A stretch of 18,475 nucleotides of DNA from positions 1 to 18,475 of the forward strand of contig JAEXLC010000078.1 in assembly GCA_023445495.1 (NCBI GenBank). The letters are read 5' to 3'. Under the pieces are notes generated by a model. That model did not search any database. It was given only the letters and a program-made list of their open reading frames with translations, and had not been told where the DNA came from. This document shows, piece by piece, positions 13,641 to 18,475 of this stretch (positions are counted from its first letter, which is position 1; each line of letters opens with the position of its first letter). The translations under genes and the position numbers were made by a program. This stretch comes from Pseudomonadota bacterium. GTDB taxonomy: Bacteria > Pseudomonadota > Alphaproteobacteria > Sphingomonadales > Sphingomonadaceae.

Positions 13641-15467
13641 ATGGCTTCAAATTCCGATGCACCCGCCGGCGAGCGCCCGATGCTCGCCACGCTGCGGCGT
13701 TTCCTTCCCTATCTCTGGCCGAAGAACGCGGCCGGCCTGCGCGCGCGCATCGTTGTCGCGCTTGGTCTCGTCGTCATCTCCAAGCTGGTCCAGGTCTATG
13801 GCGCGCCCTTTGCGCTGCAGGGGGCGATCGACCGGATGGCCGGCGGTTCGCGCGACGCGGTGTGGCTCGTGGTGGCGCTGGTCACCGGCTATGCGCTGGC
13901 CCGCTTCGGCACCGTGCTGTTCGACAATCTGCGCAACGCCGTGTTCGAGAAAGTCGGGCAGGACGCGACTCGTCGCCTTGCCGCGGACGTGTTTCGCCAC
14001 CTCCACCAGCTGAGCCTGCGCTTCCACCTCGAGCGGCGCACCGGCGCGATCACCAAGGTGGTCGAGCGCGGCACCAAGAGCATCGATACGATGCTCTACT
14101 TCCTGCTGTTCAACATCGCCCCGACGATCCTCGAGCTCGCGCTCGTCGTCGGCATCTTCTGGACGCGCTACGGCGTGTGGCTGGTCGCCGGCACCATGGC
14201 GATGGTGGTGCTCTACATCGCCTTCACGCGCTGGGTGACCGACTGGCGCTCGAAGCTGCGCGAGAAGATGAACGATCTCGACACGGGCGCGGTGGCGCAC
14301 GCGGTCGATTCGCTGCTCAACTTCGAAACGGTGAAATATTTCAACGCCGAGGAGCGCGAGGCCCGGCGCTACGAGAATGCCGTCACTGCCTATGCCCGCG
14401 CCGCCACCACCAGCGAGAACAGCCTGGCCTGGCTCAATATCGGCCAGGCGCTGATCACCAACACGATGCTCGGCGCCGGCATGGTCCTGATCGTGTTCGG
14501 CTGGTCCTCGGGCAAGTTCACCGCCGGTGACGTGGTGCTGGTCTCGACCCTCCTGTCGCAGCTCTTCCGCCCGCTCGACATGCTCGGCTGGGTCTATCGC
14601 ACGATCCGCCAGGGCGTGATCGACATGGGATCGATGTTCGACCTGCTCGACAGCGCCGCCGAAGTGAAGGATGCCCCGGGCGCAGTGCCGCTGGCGATCG
14701 GCAGCGGCCATGTCCGATTCGAGGGCGTGCATTTCGGCTATGATCCGGACCGCGAGATCCTGAAGGGCATCGATCTCGACATCCCGGCGGGCGCCACCGT
14801 CGCGGTGGTCGGCCCTTCGGGTGCCGGCAAGTCGACGCTCGCGCGGCTGATGTACCGCTTCTACGACGTCACCGGCGGCCGCATCACCATCGACGGGCAG
14901 GATATCCGCGACGTCACCCAGTCGTCGCTGCGTGGTTCGATCGGCATCGTCCCGCAGGACACGGTGCTGTTCAACGACACGATCGGCTACAACATCGCCT
15001 ATGGCCGCGAGGGTGCCAGCGCGGACGAGATCGCCGCCGCCGCGCGCGGTGCCGCGATCGCCGGCTTCATCCAGTCGCTGCCTGACGGCTTCGAGACGCG
15101 CGTCGGCGAGCGCGGACTCAAGCTTTCCGGAGGCGAAAAGCAGCGCGTCGCGATTGCGCGCACGCTGGTGAAGAACCCGCCGATCCTGATCCTCGACGAA
15201 GCGACCAGCGCGCTCGACAGCCGGACCGAGGCGGATATCCAGGCGACGCTCGAAGCGATCGAGCATGGCCGCACGACGATCGTCATCGCCCACCGCCTGT
15301 CGACCGTCGTCCATGCCGACCGGATCATCGTGCTTGAGGCGGGCCGGGTGGCGGAGCAGGGCACCCATGCCGAGCTCTTGCGCAAGAACGGTCTCTATGC
15401 CGAAATGTGGGCGCGGCAGGCGCAGGAGCGCGAGGCCGAGGGCGGGGAGGAAGTCCCCGCCGAATAG
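13641..15467 (+). CDS. ATM1-type ABC exporter (fused membrane and ATPase domains)
   Basis: A 608-residue half-transporter of the ATM1/HMT1 family, acting as an inner-membrane homodimer. The six-helix domain covers about residues 35-330, with helices near 36-54, 73-92, 153-173, 178-197, 268-287 and 294-312, and the ATM1-typical LLNFETVKYFNAE at 225-237. The ATPase domain has Walker A GPSGAGKS (391-398), Q-loop VPQD (437-440), signature LSGGEKQR (495-502), Walker B LILDEATSALD (516-526) and the switch His551. Homologues export glutathione conjugates or glutathione-bound metals; the Novosphingobium protein NaAtm1 is the studied relative. The start at 13641 is chosen by family length, as no Shine-Dalgarno is seen. 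An alpha/beta hydrolase follows after nine bases. Confidence 0.94.
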   Translation: MASNSDAPAGERPMLATLRRFLPYLWPKNAAGLRARIVVALGLVVISKLVQVYGAPFALQGAIDRMAGGSRDAVWLVVALVTGYALARFGTVLFDNLRNAVFEKVGQDATRRLAADVFRHLHQLSLRFHLERRTGAITKVVERGTKSIDTMLYFLLFNIAPTILELALVVGIFWTRYGVWLVAGTMAMVVLYIAFTRWVTDWRSKLREKMNDLDTGAVAHAVDSLLNFETVKYFNAEEREARRYENAVTAYARAATTSENSLAWLNIGQALITNTMLGAGMVLIVFGWSSGKFTAGDVVLVSTLLSQLFRPLDMLGWVYRTIRQGVIDMGSMFDLLDSAAEVKDAPGAVPLAIGSGHVRFEGVHFGYDPDREILKGIDLDIPAGATVAVVGPSGAGKSTLARLMYRFYDVTGGRITIDGQDIRDVTQSSLRGSIGIVPQDTVLFNDTIGYNIAYGREGASADEIAAAARGAAIAGFIQSLPDGFETRVGERGLKLSGGEKQRVAIARTLVKNPPILILDEATSALDSRTEADIQATLEAIEHGRTTIVIAHRLSTVVHADRIIVLEAGRVAEQGTHAELLRKNGLYAEMWARQAQEREAEGGEEVPAE

Positions 15468-15476
15468 GAGGGGCAT

Positions 15477-16394
15477 GTGATCTGGTTCCTGGCTGCGCTG
15501 GCGGTGGTGATCGCGGCGCCGATATTCTGGTCGGCCTATGTCTCGCGCGGCGTCGAACGCTGGGTGCCGATGGACGGGCGCCAGATCGACGTGCCCGGCG
15601 TGCGCATGCATGTCCTGGAGATGGGGCCCGCCGATGCGCCCGCGATCGTGATGATCCACGGCATCATGAGCCAGCTGCGCGTCTTCACCTATGCGCTTGC
15701 CGGCCGCCTCGCCAGGGATCACCGGGTCATCGTCATGGATCGCCCGGGCTGGGGCTATTCGACGCTCACCGGCCCGCGGCTCGATATCCCCGCCCAGGCC
15801 GATGCCGTCGCCGCCGCGATCGCGAAGCTCGGGCCGGAGAGGCCGTTGCTGGTCGGCCATTCGATGGGCGGCGCGGTCAGCCTCGCGCTGGCGCTGCGCC
15901 ATCCGCAGGCAGTGCGCGGGCTCGGCCTGATCGCGCCCTATACCCAGCCGATCGACACCCCGCCCGAGCCGCTCAAGGGCTTGCTAGTCCCCGCGCCGCT
16001 CCGCCCGCTGATCGCCTGGACGATCGCGGTGCCGCTGTCGATGCGCACCGGCAAGGCCAAGACCACCGCCGTCTTCGCCCCCGATCCGCTGCCCGAGGAT
16101 TTCGCGATTCGGGCCGGCGGCGCGCTCGCCATCCGCCCGCGAAGCTTCGAGCAGGGCTGCTACGAGATCGAAATGGCGCCCGAAGCGATGAAGGTCCAGG
16201 CGCCGCGCTATGGCGAGATCGCGCTCCCGGTGGCGATCCTCTATGGCCGGCAGGACGCGCTGCTCGATCCCGAGCTGCATGGCCGCAAGACCGCGTCGGA
16301 TGTCCAGAATGGCGCGATCGAGCTGCTCGACGGCGGCCATATGCTTCCGGTGACGCATATCGACGCCACCGAGGCCTGGCTGCGTAAACTCTAG
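15477..16394 (+). CDS. Membrane-anchored alpha/beta hydrolase
   Basis: A 305-residue alpha/beta-fold hydrolase. An N-terminal membrane helix (IWFLAALAVVIAAPIFWSAYV, about 2-22) probably anchors it in the inner membrane. The oxyanion region is IHGIMSQ (60-66), the nucleophile elbow GHSMGG (127-132) carries Ser129, the acid is Asp260 or Asp264 in YGRQDALLDP, and the catalytic base is His288 in DGGHMLP. A cap domain lies at about 155-235. The start is GTG at 15477 with AGGAGGGG just upstream; the overlapping ATG at 15475 is followed at once by TGA. It is nine bases after the ABC exporter, so the two form an operon. Substrate unknown, possibly an ester or lipid. It shares a CTAG stop with the HerA-like gene. 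Confidence 0.9.
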   Translation: MIWFLAALAVVIAAPIFWSAYVSRGVERWVPMDGRQIDVPGVRMHVLEMGPADAPAIVMIHGIMSQLRVFTYALAGRLARDHRVIVMDRPGWGYSTLTGPRLDIPAQADAVAAAIAKLGPERPLLVGHSMGGAVSLALALRHPQAVRGLGLIAPYTQPIDTPPEPLKGLLVPAPLRPLIAWTIAVPLSMRTGKAKTTAVFAPDPLPEDFAIRAGGALAIRPRSFEQGCYEIEMAPEAMKVQAPRYGEIALPVAILYGRQDALLDPELHGRKTASDVQNGAIELLDGGHMLPVTHIDATEAWLRKL

Positions 16395-17869
16395 CCGGCG
16401 CTGCCGATCTCGGCCGGCTGGGTGGTCCAGCCGAGCCGCGGGATCGTGATCGAGCGCTTGCCCGACAGGTCGGTGCGCGTCACGAACAGCTCCTTGCTCT
16501 CGATATATTGGAGCAGGCGGCGGACGCGTCCGAGCGAAGACGTGCCATAGGTCGCGGCGATCTCGGTATCGCTGGGGCAGGGCGCGCCTTCGCGGGCGGC
16601 ACGCGCCACCAGCAGGAACGGCCCGAGCATGTCGTCGGGCAGCGCGCGCGCTGCTTCGAGCGCCTGTGCCCAGTCGTCGTCGGGATCGCCATGGATGCCG
16701 GCCCGCGCCGCCGAGAGCCGGCGGACGAAGCTGGACAGGTCGAGCGGCGGCCGCGCGAGCCCGACCATCCGGCAGCGCACAAGGAAGTCCTGATAGAGCA
16801 CCGAAGGCGAGCGATAGCTGCTTTCCTCGTCGGCGGTGATGTCGCGCAGCACGTCGGCGATCTTCTGCGCGGCTTCCTCGGGATCGACGTCGGGGATTTC
16901 CTCGCGCGCCGGCGTCGAGCGGGCCAGCGCTTCGAGCAGCCGGTCGCTGGCGAGCTGCGGCGGGGCCGAGGGCGCCGGCGGTGCCGGCGGCGTCCATTCG
17001 GGCTCGGCCGGGGCGAGCAGCAGGTCCTTGAGTTCGGCCGAGGGTGCCTCGGGCAGCGGCGTCAGCTTGGGGCTGCCGCTGCGCGCGCTGGTCTCGACCG
17101 CGCCGATCTGCACCGAGATCGGCCGGCGCGACACGGCGGGGCCGAGTGCCAGGAAATGCCCGCGCGCCAGGTCGCGGATCGCCTCGGCCTGGCGGCGCTC
17201 CATGCCGAGCAGGTCGGCGGCGCGCGCCATGTCGATGTCGAGGAAGGTCCGCCCCATCAGGAAGTTGCTCGCCTCGGCGGCGACATTCTTCGCAAGTTTC
17301 GCAAGCCGCTGCGTCGCGATCGCGCCGGCAAGGCCGCGCTTGCGCCCGCGGCACATCAGGTTCGTCATCGCCGACAGGCTGGCGCGGCGCACCGTGTCGG
17401 ACACGTCGCCCGACGCGCTGGGGGCGAACATCTGCGCTTCGTCGACCACGACCAGTGCGGGGAACCAGTGCTCGCGCGGCGCGTCGAACAGCGCGTTCAG
17501 GAATATGGCGGCGCAGCTCATCTGCGCCTCGATGTCGAGCGTATCGAGCGCGACGATCACCGACGCGCGATGCTCGCGGATGCGCGCACCCATCGCAGCG
17601 ATCTCGCGCTCGCTATAGTCGCCCGCGTTGACGACGATATGGCTGTAGCGGTCGGCCAGCGTGACGAAATCGCCCTCGGGGTCGATCACGACCTGCTGGA
17701 CCAGGCCGGCGCTCTCTTCGAGCAGGCGGCGCAGCAGGTGCGATTTGCCCGATCCCGAATTGCCCTGGACGAGCAGGCGCGTCGCGAGGAGTTCCTGCAC
17801 ATTGACGTGAACGGCGGCCCCCCGCTCGTCGGTCCCGATTTCGATGCTGCTGTTCACTGTCTTTCGCAC
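16391..17869 (-). CDS. HerA-like ATP-binding protein with C-terminal winged-helix-like region
   Basis: A 492-residue P-loop ATPase of the HerA/FtsK-like (DUF87) group. Walker A is GNSGSGKS (36-43), preceded by a beta-rich start. IDPEGDF (62-68) is a HerA-type motif, Walker B is LVVVDEAQ (139-146), and RGRKRGLAGAIATQRLAKL (174-192) holds the sensor segment. A Pro-rich linker (about 286-305) leads to an alpha-helical C-terminal half, ending in SDTEIAATYGTSSLGRVRRL and a basic strand that look like a winged helix. HerA proteins translocate DNA, usually with the nuclease NurA; none is visible here. The start is GTG at 17869; a GTG at 17857 is an equally possible start. It is convergent with the hydrolase. 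The ATPase call is sure, the role is not. Confidence 0.85.
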   Translation of the reverse strand: MRKTVNSSIEIGTDERGAAVHVNVQELLATRLLVQGNSGSGKSHLLRRLLEESAGLVQQVVIDPEGDFVTLADRYSHIVVNAGDYSEREIAAMGARIREHRASVIVALDTLDIEAQMSCAAIFLNALFDAPREHWFPALVVVDEAQMFAPSASGDVSDTVRRASLSAMTNLMCRGRKRGLAGAIATQRLAKLAKNVAAEASNFLMGRTFLDIDMARAADLLGMERRQAEAIRDLARGHFLALGPAVSRRPISVQIGAVETSARSGSPKLTPLPEAPSAELKDLLLAPAEPEWTPPAPPAPSAPPQLASDRLLEALARSTPAREEIPDVDPEEAAQKIADVLRDITADEESSYRSPSVLYQDFLVRCRMVGLARPPLDLSSFVRRLSAARAGIHGDPDDDWAQALEAARALPDDMLGPFLLVARAAREGAPCPSDTEIAATYGTSSLGRVRRLLQYIESKELFVTRTDLSGKRSITIPRLGWTTQPAEIGSAG

Positions 17870-18134
17870 CTATCGGGGCGCTCGATTCGGGGCAACCGGC
17901 GATGCTCGCGCGGCAAAGAAATTCGGCGGATCGATCGCTGTCCTACAAAAGCGGGCTGCGCTAGCGTTGCCCGATGATCCACCGATCGCCGCTTGGGCTT
18001 AAAGCCACAAAGGACACAGTCGCGATACGCGCATGCGGGGCTTTTGTGGCTTTAAGGATCGGGCGCGTGGGCTGTTTGCGTGTGAAGTTGCGCAGTTTTC
18101 CGCCATTTCTCCGCACGGCGCCCGCAAACCCGGA
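17870..18134. other. 265-base divergent intergenic region
   Basis: This is the longest gene-free stretch. It separates the HerA-like gene from the divergent dehydrogenase gene. I see no tRNA and no convincing open frame with a ribosome site. The only clear structure is the inverted repeat at 17998-18056. Confidence 0.6.
17998..18056. repeat. 14-bp perfect inverted repeat before the dehydrogenase gene
   Basis: CTTAAAGCCACAAA (17998-18011) and TTTGTGGCTTTAAG (18043-18056) are exact reverse complements, separated by 31 bases that hold further short self-complementary runs of CGCG and GCATGC type. It ends 78 bases before the dehydrogenase ATG. It could be paired operator sites, a long hairpin in a leader or small RNA, or a remnant palindromic element. 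No T-run follows it. Confidence 0.65.
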
Positions 18135-18475
18135 ATGAGCGTTCCGATTCGCCTCTCCGCCGCGGCGTTGGGCCGCCTTCCGGCGACGGTTTCGCGGCCC
18201 GGCTATGATCGGCGAGCGCTGCGCCGCGGGATCGTCCATATCGGGATGGGTGGTTTCCATCGCGCGCACATGGCGCGCTACACCCACGACCTGATGGAAC
18301 GCCGTGCCGATGTGCTCGCGTGGGGGATATGCGGTGTCGGGTTGATGCCGGGCGACGTGCAGCTGGGGCAGGCGCTGGCGCCGCAGGACCGTCTCTACAC
18401 GCTCGTCGAGCGCGACCGCGAGGGCGAGCACGCGACCGTCATCGGCTCGGTCGTCCAGACGCTCTTCGCACCCGC
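18135..18475 (+). CDS. Mannitol dehydrogenase/fructuronate reductase family protein, 5' part
   Basis: The first 113 codons of a long-chain mannitol dehydrogenase family gene that runs off the right edge. The N-terminal Rossmann motif reads GIVHIGMGGFHRAHMARYTH (about residues 32-51). It is followed by WGICGVGLMPGDVQLGQAL and LAPQDRLYTLVERD, matching fructuronate reductases (UxuB) and mannitol 2-dehydrogenases. These enzymes interconvert fructuronate and mannonate, or fructose and mannitol, with NAD(H). The ATG at 18135 fits the family; its Shine-Dalgarno (CGGA) is weak. Sugar-acid use in sphingomonads often clusters such genes with TonB receptors, but none is in view. UxuB cannot be told from mannitol dehydrogenase from this fragment. 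Confidence 0.88.
   Translation, partial: MSVPIRLSAAALGRLPATVSRPGYDRRALRRGIVHIGMGGFHRAHMARYTHDLMERRADVLAWGICGVGLMPGDVQLGQALAPQDRLYTLVERDREGEHATVIGSVVQTLFAP

Noticed and set aside
13647..15902. A 751-codon minus-strand open frame opposite the ATM1 exporter
   Set aside because: The strand opposite carries an unmistakable ABC exporter. The antisense product is rich in Arg, Asp, Gly and His with no recognisable domain, as expected for a mirror frame in GC-rich DNA.
16508..17977. A 489-codon plus-strand open frame opposite the HerA-like gene
   Set aside because: The minus strand has clear Walker A and B motifs; this frame has only low-complexity Arg/Gly/Ala sequence.
17961..18431. A 156-codon minus-strand open frame at the right end
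   Set aside because: It is antisense to the mannitol dehydrogenase N-terminus and crosses the intergenic inverted repeat; no motif or ribosome site.
1..18475. CRISPR array, insertion sequence, tRNA or rRNA
   Set aside because: No regularly spaced direct repeats, transposase motifs, terminal repeats around a transposase, or cloverleaf/rRNA signatures were seen on either strand.

Overview
The window is high-GC, densely packed bacterial DNA with short intergenic gaps. It most likely comes from a yellow-pigmented alphaproteobacterium of the Sphingomonas/Sphingobium group. This rests on a crtY-crtI-crtB carotenoid cluster, an ATM1-type exporter of the kind known from Novosphingobium, a CHCC zinc-finger protein, DUF5996 and DUF2007 genes, and the style of the small hypothetical proteins. 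The placement comes from recognising families, not from a database search.

Layout. On the minus strand at the left, a LytS/YehU-type sensor histidine kinase (992-2083) is followed by an ABC ATPase (31-954). Divergent from them are a zinc-finger protein (2198-2431) and TldD (2450-3877). A short accessory-looking patch follows: an AT-richer gene of unknown function (3900-4331) and a CcdA/CcdB toxin-antitoxin pair on the minus strand (4383-4924). Next is a tight plus-strand trio of DUF5996, a PNPOx-fold protein and DUF2007 (4969-6659). A TetR regulator (6656-7255) is divergent from a glutathione S-transferase (7317-7931), which ends in a good intrinsic terminator. The pigment operon crtY-crtI-LOG-crtB spans 8054-12288. 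It carries two GTGA stop/start overlaps, and a nucleotide phosphoribohydrolase-like LOG gene sits between crtI and crtB. After it come a secreted protein (12357-12911), a small membrane protein and a small cysteine-containing protein on the minus strand, an ATM1-type ABC exporter with a trailing alpha/beta hydrolase (13641-16394), a HerA-like ATPase on the minus strand (16391-17869), and the 5' part of a mannitol dehydrogenase/fructuronate reductase gene running off the right edge.

How the genes work together. CrtB makes phytoene, CrtI desaturates it to lycopene, and CrtY cyclises lycopene to beta-carotene. Hydroxylase and ketolase genes are not in the window. TetR probably represses the GST through an ATTTTTGT palindrome in their shared promoter region. 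GST and the ATM1 exporter could both act on glutathione conjugates, but they are about 6 kb apart and the link is inference. CcdA probably represses its own operon through a perfect inverted repeat that covers its -10 region and start codon.

No clearly new multi-gene system is evident. The points most worth a second look are the LOG gene inside the carotenoid operon, the leaderless-looking ccdA promoter/operator, the AT-rich gene beside ccdAB, a 14-bp inverted repeat before the dehydrogenase gene, a probable ATT start codon, and three convergent gene pairs that each share a CTAG as both stop codons.
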